A stretch of DNA of 64,000 nucleotides from Nocardiopsis coralli (GCF_014892575.1 NZ_JADBGI010000022.1:45928-109927); one strand, 5' to 3'. Positions 33,242 to 42,678 are shown, counted from the first letter of the stretch. Notes: generated from the sequence alone by a model not told the origin. Made by a program: numbers and translations.

Positions 33242-34164
33242 ACACCACGACGACCACACCGACCGGGCCCGGAACCCAGGCGGGCGCCGAGCGCACCGAC
33301 ACCCCGCGGCGGCGCATCCGGCCCGCACGCGCCGTGCTGCACATCTTCCTCATCGCCACCGCCCTGGCCTGGTTCTTCCCGATCCTGTGGGCCGTGGTCA
33401 ACTCCTTCCGCGACTACGAACACACCGCCGCGCACGGCTACCTGTCGCCGGGCGGGTTCACCCTGGACAACTACGCCCAGGCCTGGACCCAGGGCGAGAT
33501 GCCGCAGTACTTCCTGAACTCGCTGATCATCACCGTGCCCGCGGTTCTGCTCACCCTGTTCCTGTCCTCGTGCGCGGCGTTCGTGCTCTCCCACCACTCG
33601 CGCCGGTTCAACCTGGTGATGCTCGCGGTCTTCCTGGCCGCCAACCTGCTGCCGCCCCAGGCGCTCCTGGTGCCGCTGTTCCGGCTCTACACCTCGATCC
33701 CGCTGCCGTACTGGGTCAGTTCCTCGGGCTCGCTCTACGACAGCCACCTGGGCATCGTGCTCATCCACGTCGCCTTCCAGATCGGGTTCTGCACCTTCGT
33801 GCTGAGCAACTTCATGAAGGCGCTCCCGGCGTCGCTACTGGAGGCCGCACGTGTGGACGGCGCGACCGTCTTCCAGCAGTACTGGAGGGTGGTGCTGCCG
33901 CTGTGCCGGCCGAGCCTGGCGGCCCTGGCCACACTGCTCGTGACCTGGGTGTACAACGACTTCTTCTGGGCTCTGGCGCTGCTGTCCAGCGGCGACAAAC
34001 TCCCCATCACCACCGCCCTGCAGAACCTCCAGGGCTCCTTCTTCGTCGACCACAACCTGCTCTCGGCCGGGTCGGTCCTGGTCGCCCTGCCCACCCTCGT
34101 CATCTTCTTCCTGCTGCAACGCCACTTCGTCGCCGGACTCACCCTGGGAGCCAGCAAAGAATGA
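33238..34164 (+). CDS. Galactoside ABC transporter permease 2 (CUT1, MalG type)
   Basis: 308 residues from GTG 33238 in a GTGA overlap. Six helices, starting IFLIATALAWFFPILWAVVNSF. The EAA loop LLEAARVDGATVFQQYWRVVLPLCRPS is typical of MalG-like subunits. It overlaps the alpha-galactosidase ATG by 4 bp. No ATPase gene occurs in the operon, as in many actinobacterial sugar systems that share one MsiK protein. Confidence 0.9.
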   Translation: MNTTTTTPTGPGTQAGAERTDTPRRRIRPARAVLHIFLIATALAWFFPILWAVVNSFRDYEHTAAHGYLSPGGFTLDNYAQAWTQGEMPQYFLNSLIITVPAVLLTLFLSSCAAFVLSHHSRRFNLVMLAVFLAANLLPPQALLVPLFRLYTSIPLPYWVSSSGSLYDSHLGIVLIHVAFQIGFCTFVLSNFMKALPASLLEAARVDGATVFQQYWRVVLPLCRPSLAALATLLVTWVYNDFFWALALLSSGDKLPITTALQNLQGSFFVDHNLLSAGSVLVALPTLVIFFLLQRHFVAGLTLGASKE

Positions 34165-36314
34165 CCGACCAGCGCACCATCACCCTCCGGGCCGCCGGAA
34201 CCGCACTGATCCTGCGCGTGCCCGACCACGGTCTCCCGCACGTGCTGCACTGGGGCGCCGACCTGCCCGACGCCGAAGGCCTGGCAGCAGCCGCCGCACC
34301 CCCCGCCGTGCACAACGGGGTCGACGTGCCCGCCTACCTCTCCCTGCTCCCCACCCAGGGCGAGGGCTGGCGCGGCCACCCCGGCCTGGCCGGACACCAC
34401 GAAGGGCGCGTCACTTACCCCGACTGGTCGGCGGTCGAGGCCGACGTGCACCCCCTCGACGGCGCCGCCCCGGGTGTGGGCGGGCAGGTCACCGTCACCG
34501 CCGAGGGCGGCGGCCTGCGCCTGCGCACCGAACTCCGCATGGAGGCCCAAGGGCTGGTCCGCCTGCGCCACACCGTCACCAACCTCGACCCCGACCCCTG
34601 GACCCTCGACACCCTCACCGCGACCCTGCCCCTGCCCAAGGAGGCCGAGGAGGTGCTCGACCTCACCGGCCGGTGGGTACGCGAACGCGCCCCGCAGCGC
34701 TCGCCCCTGTCGATGGGCACCCGCATGCGCGCTTCCCGCCGCGGCCGCACCGGCCACGACGCCCCGCTCGTGCTCACCGCCGGCACCCCCGGGTTCGGGT
34801 TCCGCGACGGCGAGGTGTGGGGCGTGCACACCGCCTGGAGCGGAGACCACCTCCACCTGGCCGAACGCCTGCCCGAGGGCGCAGGGCAGGCCGACGCCGT
34901 GCTCGCCGGCGGCGCCCTCGTGCACCCCGGGGAGATCCGCCTGGCCCGGGGCGAGCACCACACCACCCCGTGGGTGTTCATGTCCTGGTCCGACCGGGGG
35001 ATGGACGGCATGTCCGCGCGGTTCCACCGATGGCTGCGCGCCCGCCCCCAGCACCCGCACGAACCCCGCCCGGTCGTGCTCAACACCTGGGAGGCGGTCT
35101 ACTTCGACCACGACCTGGACCGCCTCACCGAGCTCGCCGACACCGCCGCCCGCATCGGCGTGGAACGCTTCGTGCTCGACGACGGCTGGTTCCGCGGCCG
35201 CCGCGACGACACCGCGGGCCTGGGCGACTGGACCGTCGACGACGAGGTCTGGCCCGACGGCCTGCACCCGCTCTTCGACCACGTGCGGTCCCTGGACATG
35301 GAGGTCGGGCTGTGGGTGGAACCGGAGATGGTCAACCCCGACTCCGACCTCGCCCGCGCCCACCCCGACTGGCTCCTGGCCCCCGACGGCCGCCACGCCC
35401 CGCCCAGCCGCCACCAACAGGTGCTGGACCTGGGCCGCCCCGAGGCGTTCGAGCACGTGTTCACGCACCTGGACGCGCTGGTCACCGAGTACCGGCCCCA
35501 CTACCTCAAGTGGGACCACAACCGCGACCTCCTCGAGGCCGTGCACGTGCCCACCGGCGGCGCGGGGGTGCACCGCCAGACCCTGGCCGTGTACGCGCTG
35601 CTCGACCGGCTGCGCGAACGCCACCCGGACCTGGAGATCGAATCGTGCTCCTCCGGCGGCGGCCGCGTCGACCTGGGCATCCTCGAACGCACCGACCGGG
35701 TGTGGGCCTCCGACAACAACGACGCACTGGAACGCCTTCCCCTGCAGCGCTGGACCGAACTGCTCCTGCCGCCCGAGCTGATCGGCAGCCACGTCGGAGC
35801 GCCCGAGTCGCACACCACCGGACGGGTCACCGCGCTGCCCACCCGGCTGCTGACCAGCCTGTTCGCGCACACCGGCATCGAATGGGACGTCACCTCCTGC
35901 GACGAGGAGGAACTCGCCGCGCTGGCCACATGGATCCGCCTGTACAAGGAGCTGCGCCCCCTGCTGCACACCGGCGACGTCGTGCACGCCGACCCCTCCG
36001 ACCCCGCCGAGCAGCTCGACGGGATCGTCGCCGCCGACGGGTCCCGCGCCCTGTTCCGGTACGCCCGCCTGGGGTCCTCGGCGCGCGCCGTGCCTGGACG
36101 CGTGCGACTGCCCGGGCTTCCGGAGGACCGCCGGTACCGGGTGACCTGGCGCCGCGAGACCGGTTGGCCCTCCTCGGTGCAGCGCACGCTCCCGGCCTGG
36201 GTGGAGGGCGAGGCGCCCGTGGTCTCGGGCGCGGTGCTGTCCCGCGCGGGGCTGCAGCTTCCGGGGCTCAACCCCGCACAGACCATGCTGCTGGACCTGG
36301 AGGAGGCCCGATGA
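34161..36314 (+). CDS. Alpha-galactosidase, glycoside hydrolase family 36
   Basis: 717 residues, no signal peptide, so cytoplasmic. It hydrolyses alpha-1,6-linked galactose from melibiose- or raffinose-type sugars with retention. GH36 landmarks: VLDDGWFRGRRDD, DMEVGLWVEPEMVNPDSDL, the nucleophile Asp452 in LKWDHNRDL, ESCSSGGGRVDLG, and acid/base Asp518 in WASDNNDAL. The N-terminal beta-supersandwich domain and C-terminal jelly-roll complete the family length. ATG at 34161 overlaps the permease stop, and its own stop overlaps the GH2 gene (ATGA). It works on sugars imported by the upstream transporter. Confidence 0.92.
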   Translation: MTDQRTITLRAAGTALILRVPDHGLPHVLHWGADLPDAEGLAAAAAPPAVHNGVDVPAYLSLLPTQGEGWRGHPGLAGHHEGRVTYPDWSAVEADVHPLDGAAPGVGGQVTVTAEGGGLRLRTELRMEAQGLVRLRHTVTNLDPDPWTLDTLTATLPLPKEAEEVLDLTGRWVRERAPQRSPLSMGTRMRASRRGRTGHDAPLVLTAGTPGFGFRDGEVWGVHTAWSGDHLHLAERLPEGAGQADAVLAGGALVHPGEIRLARGEHHTTPWVFMSWSDRGMDGMSARFHRWLRARPQHPHEPRPVVLNTWEAVYFDHDLDRLTELADTAARIGVERFVLDDGWFRGRRDDTAGLGDWTVDDEVWPDGLHPLFDHVRSLDMEVGLWVEPEMVNPDSDLARAHPDWLLAPDGRHAPPSRHQQVLDLGRPEAFEHVFTHLDALVTEYRPHYLKWDHNRDLLEAVHVPTGGAGVHRQTLAVYALLDRLRERHPDLEIESCSSGGGRVDLGILERTDRVWASDNNDALERLPLQRWTELLLPPELIGSHVGAPESHTTGRVTALPTRLLTSLFAHTGIEWDVTSCDEEELAALATWIRLYKELRPLLHTGDVVHADPSDPAEQLDGIVAADGSRALFRYARLGSSARAVPGRVRLPGLPEDRRYRVTWRRETGWPSSVQRTLPAWVEGEAPVVSGAVLSRAGLQLPGLNPAQTMLLDLEEAR

Positions 36315-39208
36315 CCAGCGACCTCGAAGGCTTCGCCCCGTCCGCCGGCGCCCGGCCCCCGCGCGCCCGCCTGGACTCCGACGCCCCCGCCCTGGACCTG
36401 GACGGCACGTGGCGGTTCCGGTACCTGCCCGAGGTGCCGGCCGACCACGACGGGTTCGCAGATCCAGGCCTCGACGACTCAGGGTGGGACGAGTTTCCGG
36501 TGCCCTCCCACTGGCAACTGCACGGGTACGGGGCGCCCGCCTACACCAACGTGCACTACCCGTTCCCCGTCGATCCGCCGTTCGTGCCCGACGAGAACCC
36601 GACCGGGGAGTACCGGCGCACCTTCGACCTGCCCCCCGACTGGCCGGAGGGCGGTGCGGTGCTGCGCTTCGACGGGGCGGACTCCTTCCTGCGGGTGTGG
36701 CTCAACGGCACCGAGCTGGGCTTCTCCACCGGCAGCCGCCTGGTCGCGGAGTTCGACGCCGGCCACCTGCTGCGGCCGGGGCGCAACGTGCTGGCGGCGC
36801 GGGTGCACCAGTGGTCGGCCGCCAGTTACCTGGAGGACCAGGACATGTGGTGGCTGTCGGGTCTCTTCCGCGGCGTCACCCTGCAGCACCGCCCCGCCGA
36901 GGGCATCGAGGACCTCACCGTGGTCGCCGGCTACGACCACACCACCGGCACCGGAACGCTGCGCGTGGACACCCCCGGGTCGGCGCCGGTCCGCATCGAC
37001 CTTCCGGAGCTGGGGTTGCACGGCGCCGCGACCGGGACCGTGCACGAGGTCGGCCCGGTCGAGCCCTGGAGCGCCGAGTCGCCCCGCCTGTACGCGGCCG
37101 AGGCGGCCTCCGCGGGCGAGCGGGTGCGGCTGCGCATCGGGTTCCGCAGCGTCGCCGTCGAGAACGGGCGCCTCATGGCCAACGGCCGCCCCCTGCTGCT
37201 GCGGGGCGTCAACCGGCACGAGTGGCACCCCGATCACGGGCGTGCGGTACCGCCGGAGACCATGCGCGCGGACGTGCTGGCGATGAAGCAGCACAACGTC
37301 GACGCCGTGCGCACCAGCCACTACCCGCCCCACCCCTCCTTCCTGGACCTGTGCGACGAGCTCGGGCTGTGGGTGGTCGACGAGTGCGACCTGGAGACCC
37401 ACGGGTTCGAGGCTGTGGAATGGAGGGACAACCCCTCCGACGACCCGCGGTGGCGCGAGGCCTACCTGGACCGGATCCGGCGCACGGTGGCGCGCGACCG
37501 CAACCACCCGTCGGTCATCATGTGGTCGCTGGGCAACGAGGCCGGGCGCGGGGAGAACCTGCGGGCGATGGCCGACTGGGTGCACGAGCACGACCCCACC
37601 CGGCCTGTGCACTACGAGGGCGACCCCGACAGCTCCTACGTGGACGTGTACTCGCGCATGTACGCACCCCACGCCGAGGTCGAGGAGATCGGCCGGTGCG
37701 GGGAACCGGCGACCGAGGACCCGTCGGCCGACGCCCACCGGCGCGGACTGCCGTTCGTGCTGTGCGAGTACGCGCACGCGATGGGCGCGGGGCCCGGCGG
37801 GCTGGCCGAGTACCAGCGGTTGTTCGAGCGGTACCCGCGTCTGGCCGGCGGGTTCGTGTGGGAGTGGTTCGACCACGGGATCCGGCGCCGGGAGGACGAC
37901 GGCACCGAGTGGTTCGCCTACGGGGGCGATTTCGGGGAGGTGCTGCACGACGGGAGCTTTGTCGCCGACGGGTTGGTGCTGCCCGACCGTGCCCCGAGCC
38001 CGGGACTGACGGCGCTGGCCGCGACGTTCGCCCCGGTGCGGGTCGAGGTCGATGCCGGGGCGGGGGTGGTGCGGGCGGAGAACCTGCGCACCTTCGCCGA
38101 CACCTCCGACCTGGCGGTGCACTGGGAGGCGGCCGAGGAGGGCGTGGTGCTGGAACGCGGCACCCTCCCGGTCCCGGTGCTCGCGCCGGGGGAGCGCTCC
38201 GAGACGGAGCTGCCGCAGGTGCGCGGGGCCGCGGTCGGCCAGGTGTGGATGACGGTCTCGGTGCGTGCGGCCCGCGACCTGCCCTGGGCCGAGGAAGGCC
38301 ACGAGGTCGCGTGGGGGCAGGGGCTCCTGACCGAGGCCGAACCGGGGCCGGAACCGGCGGCGCACCACCCGGTCACCGAGGGCAGGCATGTGCGTCTGGG
38401 CCCCGGGGTCTTCGACGCCCGCACCGGCCGGCTGCTCGAGGTCGCCGGGCTCGGGGCCGAAGGCGTCCGGTTGGGGGTGTGGCGTGCGCCCACCGACAAC
38501 GACGAGGGCACCCACGGGTTCCCGCTGGCCCCGTTCTGGCGGGCGGTGGGTCTGGACCGGATGGTCGAGCGCCGCCGTTCGGTCGAGGCCGGCCACGAGG
38601 CCCTGCAGCTGCGCACGCGCCTGGCCCCGGCCGCGCGCGACCTGGGGCTGGAGGTCTCCTACCGCTGGAGCGCCGCCGGTTCCACGTTGTGGCTGGACCT
38701 GGAGGCCCGTGCGGTGGGGGAGTGGCCGTGCCCGCTGCCTCGTGTGGGGCTGGACCTGGCGCTGCCCGGTTTCCTGGACACGGTGGAGTGGTTCGGGCGC
38801 GGCCCCGGTGAGGCGTTCCGCGATATGGACCAGGGGGTGCGGGTCGGGCGCTTCACCGACACCGTGGCGGGCCTGCAGACCCCTTACCTGCGGCCGCAGG
38901 AGAACGGGGTCCGGCTCGGGACCCGGTGGCTGGAGCTGCGCGGGGCCGACGGGGCCGGGCTGCGGATCCGGGACGGCGGCGGGGCCGGGGAAGGGTTCGC
39001 GTTCACCGCCCGCCGGTGGGACGACCATGCACTGGACGCCGCCCGCCACCCGCACGAGCTGGCCGCGGAGGACCGGCTGCACCTGCGGTTGGACGCCGAC
39101 CACCACGGCAGCGGGTCGGCCTCCTGTGGTCCGGGCGTTCTGCCCGAACACCAGCTCACGCCGGGCACCCACCGTTTGCGGGTGGGGTTCTCGCGCCTGC
39201 CGGGCTGA
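36311..39208 (+). CDS. Beta-galactosidase, glycoside hydrolase family 2 (LacZ type)
   Basis: 965 residues, close to LacZ (about 1020). It hydrolyses terminal beta-galactosides in the cytoplasm. The jelly-roll domain has VPSHWQLHGYGAPAYTN. The barrel has LLRGVNRHEWHPDHGR and VRTSHYPPHPSFLDLCDE, the acid/base Glu410 in MWSLGNEAG, and the nucleophile Glu486 in VLCEYAHAMG. The C-terminal Bgal_small_N domain has WRAPTDNDEG and VEWFGRGPGEAFRDMD. It is coupled to the GH36 gene and is the last gene before a strong terminator. The released galactose feeds the divergent galTEK genes. Confidence 0.94.
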   Translation: MTSDLEGFAPSAGARPPRARLDSDAPALDLDGTWRFRYLPEVPADHDGFADPGLDDSGWDEFPVPSHWQLHGYGAPAYTNVHYPFPVDPPFVPDENPTGEYRRTFDLPPDWPEGGAVLRFDGADSFLRVWLNGTELGFSTGSRLVAEFDAGHLLRPGRNVLAARVHQWSAASYLEDQDMWWLSGLFRGVTLQHRPAEGIEDLTVVAGYDHTTGTGTLRVDTPGSAPVRIDLPELGLHGAATGTVHEVGPVEPWSAESPRLYAAEAASAGERVRLRIGFRSVAVENGRLMANGRPLLLRGVNRHEWHPDHGRAVPPETMRADVLAMKQHNVDAVRTSHYPPHPSFLDLCDELGLWVVDECDLETHGFEAVEWRDNPSDDPRWREAYLDRIRRTVARDRNHPSVIMWSLGNEAGRGENLRAMADWVHEHDPTRPVHYEGDPDSSYVDVYSRMYAPHAEVEEIGRCGEPATEDPSADAHRRGLPFVLCEYAHAMGAGPGGLAEYQRLFERYPRLAGGFVWEWFDHGIRRREDDGTEWFAYGGDFGEVLHDGSFVADGLVLPDRAPSPGLTALAATFAPVRVEVDAGAGVVRAENLRTFADTSDLAVHWEAAEEGVVLERGTLPVPVLAPGERSETELPQVRGAAVGQVWMTVSVRAARDLPWAEEGHEVAWGQGLLTEAEPGPEPAAHHPVTEGRHVRLGPGVFDARTGRLLEVAGLGAEGVRLGVWRAPTDNDEGTHGFPLAPFWRAVGLDRMVERRRSVEAGHEALQLRTRLAPAARDLGLEVSYRWSAAGSTLWLDLEARAVGEWPCPLPRVGLDLALPGFLDTVEWFGRGPGEAFRDMDQGVRVGRFTDTVAGLQTPYLRPQENGVRLGTRWLELRGADGAGLRIRDGGGAGEGFAFTARRWDDHALDAARHPHELAAEDRLHLRLDADHHGSGSASCGPGVLPEHQLTPGTHRLRVGFSRLPG

Positions 39209-39232
39209 CCCGTTCCTGCCTGGCTGATGTGT

Positions 39233-39277
39233 GGCGGGGTCCCCGGGGGAGTGAGGTGATCACCCCGGGGCCCCGCC
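39233..39277. terminator. Strong terminator between the GH2 gene and rpsN
   Basis: GGCGGGG-T-CCCCGGGG (39233-39248) pairs with CCCCGGGGCCCCGCC (39263-39277), about 15 bp with one bulged T. The loop holds the palindrome GGTGATCACC. It lies between convergent operons. Confidence 0.75.
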
Positions 39278-39314
39278 GGCCGGCCGGATCGCTGACGGCC
39301 GGCCCGCCCTGGGC

Positions 39315-39620
39315 TCACCAACTGGACTTGGTGACCCCGGGCAGCTCTCCGCGGTGGGCCATCTCGCGGAACCGGATCCGGGAGAGGCCGAACTTGCGCA
39401 GGTGCGCGCGCGGGCGCCCGTCGACGGCGTCGCGGTTGCGCACGCGGGTGGCGCTGGCGTCGCGGGGCTGGCGGTTGAGCTCGGCGACGGCCGCGGCGCG
39501 CTCCTCCGGCGGGGTGTCGGGGCTCTTGATGGTGCGCTTGAGCTCGGCCCGGCGCTGCGCGTAGTGGGCGACGGTGCGTTTGCGCTGTTCGTTGCGGGCG
39601 ATCTTGCTCTTCTTGGCCAT
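39315..39620 (-). CDS. rpsN: 30S ribosomal protein S14, zinc-independent paralogue
   Basis: 101 residues, the long C-minus form (zinc forms are about 61 residues). It has no CxxC pairs. Conserved parts: MAKKSKIARNEQRKRTVAHY, NRDAVDGRPRAHLRKFGLSRIRFREMAH, and a final GVTKSSW. It is last in a leftward operon with L28, S18 and a COG0523-like gene; its ATG shares a base with the rpmB stop. In actinobacteria this set replaces the zinc-containing copies when zinc is scarce. Confidence 0.95.
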   Translation of the reverse strand: MAKKSKIARNEQRKRTVAHYAQRRAELKRTIKSPDTPPEERAAAVAELNRQPRDASATRVRNRDAVDGRPRAHLRKFGLSRIRFREMAHRGELPGVTKSSW

Positions 39621-39856
39621 CAGACCTTCTCCCCTCGGGCGCGGATCTCGGCGACGACCCGCTCGATGCCGCGGGCGTCGATGGTCTTCATGCCTTTGGT
39701 GCTCACGCGGAGCTTGACGTGGCGGCCCTCGGTGGGCAGCCAGTAGCGCTTGGTCTGGATGTTGGGGTCGAACCGGCGGCGGGTGCGGCGGTTGGAGTGG
39801 GAGATCCGGTTGCCGAACGCGGGTTTCTTGCCGGTGACCTGGCAGTGGCGGGACAC
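39620..39856 (-). CDS. rpmB: 50S ribosomal protein L28, zinc-independent paralogue
   Basis: 78 residues. It starts MSRHCQVTGKKPAFGN and continues ISHSNRRTRRRFDPNIQTKRYWLP, as in L28. Only one cysteine is present, so the CxxC zinc pairs of the housekeeping form are absent. A GGAAGGAG stretch precedes the start. It is expected to be made under zinc limitation through Zur. Confidence 0.95.
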   Translation of the reverse strand: MSRHCQVTGKKPAFGNRISHSNRRTRRRFDPNIQTKRYWLPTEGRHVKLRVSTKGMKTIDARGIERVVAEIRARGEKV

Positions 39857-39893
39857 GGGGCTCCTTCCTGTGGGGCGGGTGGTGCGGGCGCGG

Positions 39894-40142
39894 TCAGTTC
39901 TGCTTGGTGGACGACGGGTAGGGCAGGAGCGCCATCTCGCGGGCGTTCTTGACCGCGGCGGCGATGAGGCGCTGTTGGCGGGCGGTGACGCGGGTGACGC
40001 GGCGGCTGCGGATCTTGCCCTTCTCCGAGATGAACTTCCTGAGCAGCGCGGTGTCCTTGTAGTCGACGTGGTCGGCCTCGCCCAGCGGGTTGGCGAAGGC
40101 GCGCTTGCGGGCGGGCTTGGTGCGGCGGCGGTCGGCGGGCAT
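39894..40142 (-). CDS. rpsR: 30S ribosomal protein S18, zinc-free paralogue
   Basis: 82 residues. RRTKPARKRAFANPLGE is followed by the S18 core VDYKDTALLRKFISEKGKI and RSRRVTRVTARQQRLIAAAV, then KNAREMALLPYP. No cysteine is present. It starts 2 bp after the COG0523-like gene, indicating coupled translation, and is followed by rpmB after 37 bp. Confidence 0.94.
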   Translation of the reverse strand: MPADRRRTKPARKRAFANPLGEADHVDYKDTALLRKFISEKGKIRSRRVTRVTARQQRLIAAAVKNAREMALLPYPSSTKQN

Positions 40143-40144
40143 GG

Positions 40145-41248
40145 TCAGCGCTCCGTGAACGTGGCGAAGGGGTCGTTGTGGAACTCGTCCTGGCCGGTCT
40201 CGTCGTCGGTGAGCAGGCAGGAGTCGAGGAGCTCCACCAGGGCGAGGGCGTCCATGCCCACCCCGGTGAAGGACAGGTGCTGGCGGCGGTCTCCGTGCAC
40301 GGGGTTCCAGTCGCGGTGGGCGGCGTCGCGGCGTCCGGGGGAGACCAGGTCCATGGCGGCCTCGGGGAGCGCGTCCAGCCAGGGGCCGCCGTTCTCGACC
40401 ATGAGCAGGTCCTGGTGGGACTCCCAGAGCATGACGTTGTCGGGCTTGCTGGCGAGCCAGAAACGCCCGCGGCCGCGCAGGGTGCGGGCGGCCAGCTCCT
40501 CCAGGGCCTCGGCGAGGCGTTCGGGGTGCAGGGGCCGGTCGCGGTCCCAGACCACCGTGCTGACCCCGTGCTCGTCGGTGTGGCCGGTGTAGCGGGCCCA
40601 GGCGGGGTTGAGGCGTGCGTGCGCGGCTTCGGTGTCGAACTCGGCATCGAACCATCCGTCGGCGGCGGCGTCCGTGGGCGCGGTGTCGGCGGCGGGGTTG
40701 AGCTGGGTGAGCAGGGCGCGGGCGTGGGGGGTGGGTTCGCCGCGCAGGGCGATGCGGCCGGGGTACTCGAGCTGGCGGGTGAGGACCTCGGTGACGGTGC
40801 GGTGGTCGTCCTGGGCGATGTCGAGGCCGCGGTCGGCGAGTTCGTCGTGGGTGCCGAGGTCGGCGGTGAGGCGGGCGGCGTCCACGGCGGTGACCACGGC
40901 GGTGAGGCGGAGTTCGTCCTGCGCGGCGATCGACTCGGCGATGAGCTGGGGTTCGACGCTGTTCCAGGCCTCGACCACGCACAGGTCGTGGTCGCCGGTG
41001 GCGGCGGTGCGCAGGAGGAAGGGGATCAGGTCCTCGCGCAGGGTGCAGGAGGCGCAGGCGTGGTCGAGGTGGACGGGTTCGGTCTCCTGGTGGCCGGCGG
41101 CGTCCTGGGTGAGGCGGTGGACGGTGCCCTGGCCGATGTGGGCGAGGTCGTGGTGGACGGCGAGGGACCGCGGCTGCGACGACAGCAGGGACTGCACGGC
41201 TTCGTGCCGTGCGAGCCCGTGCAGGCCGGTGACGAGGGCGATGCGCAT
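40145..41248 (-). CDS. COG0523 / CobW-like protein of the zinc-limitation operon, degenerate P-loop
   Basis: 367 residues. The overall COG0523 plan is visible: an N-terminal domain with VTGLHGLARHEAV where the P-loop GxxGxGKT should be, and HACASCTLREDLI in place of the CxCC metal motif. CVVEAWNSVEPQLIAES and VTAVDAARL follow. The C-terminal domain has RGRGRFWLASKPDNVMLWESHQ and FTGVGMDALALVELLDSCLLTDDE. The Gly-Lys-Ser/Thr of Walker A is missing, so normal GTP hydrolysis is doubtful. It is first in the operon with zinc-free S18, L28 and S14, downstream of a Zur-like box, so a zinc-handling role is likely. Confidence 0.82.
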   Translation of the reverse strand: MRIALVTGLHGLARHEAVQSLLSSQPRSLAVHHDLAHIGQGTVHRLTQDAAGHQETEPVHLDHACASCTLREDLIPFLLRTAATGDHDLCVVEAWNSVEPQLIAESIAAQDELRLTAVVTAVDAARLTADLGTHDELADRGLDIAQDDHRTVTEVLTRQLEYPGRIALRGEPTPHARALLTQLNPAADTAPTDAAADGWFDAEFDTEAAHARLNPAWARYTGHTDEHGVSTVVWDRDRPLHPERLAEALEELAARTLRGRGRFWLASKPDNVMLWESHQDLLMVENGGPWLDALPEAAMDLVSPGRRDAAHRDWNPVHGDRRQHLSFTGVGMDALALVELLDSCLLTDDETGQDEFHNDPFATFTER

Positions 41249-41283
41249 GGGGGCGCTCCTTCCCGAGGGGAGACCCCTCCAGA

Positions 41284-41301
41284 ATGAAAATGAAAACCGT
41301 T
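41284..41301. promoter_or_regulatory. Zur-box-like sequence
   Basis: ATGAAAATGAAAACCGTT lies 35 bp before the COG0523-like start. The half ATGAAAATGA matches known actinobacterial Zur boxes well; the other half is poorer. The zinc-free ribosomal genes downstream support a Zur role. Confidence 0.6.
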
Positions 41302-41523
41302 CCCAAGTCTAACCACGCCGGGGCGGTGCTCGGAACACCGGGCCGGGGCGGGGAGGACCCCTCGGGTGCGCCCACACGATCGGTGCCGTCACGGGCGAAC
41401 CGGGGCGGCTCTGCCCGGATCGCAGGCCATGGAGATCCGGAAAGCCATGACGGTCCTGCACCGAGGGGCGGGAGCCCGAAGGAGGAGACTGTGGGCCGTG
41501 CCACGAACGAAGGAGAGGTGCGT

Positions 41524-42678
41524 ATGACGTCCGAACCGACCGAGGAGGCACAGGCCGAGGAGGGACAGGGGCTCGACATGAACATCGTCTGGAGCGCCTT
41601 CGGGGTCGCCGGGGCGGTGTTGATCGCGGTCGACGCCGCGCACTGGGGGGAGACCCTCCTGCTGTTCTCCAGCCTGGCCGTGACCCTGCTGCTCCTCCTC
41701 GAGTGGAACGCGGGCCGCTTCTCCCGCGCCGCGATCCCCGCCCTGGGCTTCACCGCGGCCGTGTGGGTGCTCGGCGCGCTCGGGTTCGATGCGCCCACGA
41801 GCGCCTACGGGTTCGCGGTCGCGGCCACGCTCATCGCCTTCGAGCTGCCACGCGGGCGCGGGGTCCTGCTCACCGGGGCCGCCGCCGTCGCCCTCACGGT
41901 GCTCGCCGTGAAACCGGTCGTGCCCGGGTCGGAGGGGCAGACGTTCGGGGACATCGCCCTGTTCGTCTGCCTGTCCCTGGGTGTGGCGTTCGCCGGAGTG
42001 ACCGTGGCGGTCCTGGCCCGCGCGGTCAAGGATCTCGTCGGGCGTCTGGACCGGGGGCGGCGCCGCGATTCGGAGCTGGCCCTCCTGCGCGAGCAGGTGC
42101 GGTACAGCGGCGACCTGCACCAGGCCCAGGACCGGACCCTGAACGCGGTCGAAGGCAAGGTCGACCTGGCCGAGGAACACCTGCACAGCGACCTGGACCG
42201 GGTGCGGCGAGAACTGGACGGGGTGCGCACCCTGATCGGGGCGAACAGCATCGAGACCAAGGGGCTCGTGCACGCCCAGCGGCGCCTCCACCTCGCCGCT
42301 GAGCTGGAGAACGCCAAGAACCGCCTGGAGTCCGCCGGTATCCACGTGCAGGTCGGCCGCGCGGACGGGGTCGACACCAGCGCGAGCGCACTGCTCGGCG
42401 AGGTCCTGCGGGAGGCCACCACCAACATCCTGAGCCACACCGGGGCCGAACAGGTCAGGATCACACTCACCTGGGACGGAGTGTCGGTGGTCAACGACGG
42501 TGCGGGGGGCGACGGGCGCCTGCCCGCGCTCAGCGGGCTCGGTGTGCTGCGTGAGCGCCTGGTCGGCCACGGGGGAGAGCTGGCGGTGGAGCAGGACGGT
42601 TCCTGGTTCCGTACCGTCGCGACCGTGCCCGCCCCCGACAGCGGCACCGTACCCACGGCCCGGGCCGACCACCGCTGA
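41524..42678 (+). CDS. Sensor histidine kinase paralogue with an altered H-box (possible pseudokinase)
   Basis: 384 residues from ATG 41524, preceded by GGAGAGG. Four to five membrane helices span residues about 20-165. The dimerisation helix then reads YSGDLHQAQDRTLN, with His199 followed by Gln200. In the HisKA_3 family, including the paralogue at 44148, the His is followed by an acidic residue needed for phosphotransfer. The HATPase_c part looks intact: REATTNILSH (N-box), VVNDGAGGDG and GLGVLRERL. It is clearly a duplicate of the downstream kinase (matching RSLNLAAELENAKN-type and HGGELAVEQDG segments) but has no response regulator of its own. It may modulate the neighbouring kinase. Confidence 0.78.
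   Translation: MTSEPTEEAQAEEGQGLDMNIVWSAFGVAGAVLIAVDAAHWGETLLLFSSLAVTLLLLLEWNAGRFSRAAIPALGFTAAVWVLGALGFDAPTSAYGFAVAATLIAFELPRGRGVLLTGAAAVALTVLAVKPVVPGSEGQTFGDIALFVCLSLGVAFAGVTVAVLARAVKDLVGRLDRGRRRDSELALLREQVRYSGDLHQAQDRTLNAVEGKVDLAEEHLHSDLDRVRRELDGVRTLIGANSIETKGLVHAQRRLHLAAELENAKNRLESAGIHVQVGRADGVDTSASALLGEVLREATTNILSHTGAEQVRITLTWDGVSVVNDGAGGDGRLPALSGLGVLRERLVGHGGELAVEQDGSWFRTVATVPAPDSGTVPTARADHR

Noticed and set aside
33735..35987. 750-codon minus-strand frame opposite the GH36 gene
   Set aside because: Val/Gly/His/Gln-rich mirror of the alpha-galactosidase frame, no start signal, no domain.
36479..39172. 897-codon minus-strand frame opposite the GH2 gene
   Set aside because: Same antisense effect; the beta-galactosidase has all its catalytic motifs.
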